Shown one piece after another: positions 6,138-6,200 of a stretch of 6,200 nt of DNA. Position numbers and translations under genes: made by a program. Under the pieces are notes generated by a model, which was not told the DNA's origin, did not search any database, and saw only the letters and a program-made list of their open reading frames with translations. The stretch is from Pseudomonadota bacterium. Its GTDB lineage: Bacteria; Desulfobacterota; Syntrophia; Syntrophales; JADFWA01. The stretch spans positions 1 through 6,200 of the forward strand of contig JADFWA010000031.1 in assembly GCA_015222855.1 (NCBI GenBank). The letters run 5' to 3'. How positions within the stretch are numbered: position 1 is the stretch's first letter; the number at the start of each line of letters is the position of its first letter.

Positions 6138-6200
6138 TTAAAAAAGGCCATAGCTATCCAACCAATTGACCACTTTCAAAAAATAGTGCCTAAGAAGAAA
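6138..6200 (-). CDS. Possible C-terminal tail of a gene entering from the right edge
   Basis: A minus-strand frame is open from the edge and ends at TAA 6138-6140. Its 20 residues are hydrophobic and aromatic (FLLRHYFLKVV, then NWLDSYGLF) and read like the end of a real protein, but 60 bases are too few to tell a gene from chance. No family is assigned. Confidence 0.25.
   Translation of the reverse strand, partial: FLLRHYFLKVVNWLDSYGLF

Noticed and set aside
5917..6141. 74-codon plus-strand frame after the structured element
   Set aside because: I looked for an IscB/IsrB-type N-terminus (PLMP motif, RRXRR-like) because a nuclease gene would be expected here; the translation shows none and resembles no family I know.

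Overview
The window looks like accessory DNA from a Gram-negative, probably deltaproteobacterial (Desulfobacterota-like), environmental bacterium. This rests on inference: a very large Sec-exported repeat protein with thrombospondin-3-type calcium motifs, an anchored periplasmic transglutaminase-like protein, a tandem rhodanese protein ending in CxxC, and intergenic CACAGAGGCAC-type repeats. No rRNA, tRNA or universally conserved gene is present to fix the taxon.

Layout, from right to left because all three supported genes lie on the minus strand. (1) 5917-6200 has no gene I can support; a short open frame runs in from the right edge on the minus strand. (2) About 5597-5916 is a non-coding, hairpin-rich block. 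It interrupts the 5' part of the rhodanese gene and looks like a stand-alone structured RNA or mobile element. Its size and architecture resemble the guide RNAs (omega-RNAs) of IscB/IsrB-type IS200/IS605 elements, but no nuclease or transposase gene is present. (3) 4998-5624 is the 3' remnant of a tandem rhodanese gene; both domains lack the catalytic cysteine. (4) 4105-5016 (or 5055) is a membrane-anchored transglutaminase/papain-like protein with an intact Cys-His-Asp triad, overlapping the rhodanese stop, so the two were probably co-transcribed. (5) 3777-4104 is a gap holding a 257-bp palindromic element with 29-bp inverted ends and nested hairpins. (6) 3776 to beyond position 1 is one uninterrupted gene of at least 1258 codons for a giant secreted protein: signal peptide, a long unrecognised N-terminal region, a putative Ig domain, a TSP3-like calcium segment, four clear and one divergent ~105-residue FN3/Ig-like repeats, a chitobiase-C-terminal-like domain and the start of another beta-sandwich.

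The exported transglutaminase-like protein and the giant surface protein could act in the same compartment, but only adjacency suggests this. The most interesting part is the structured element at 5597-5916 and its relation to the broken rhodanese gene.
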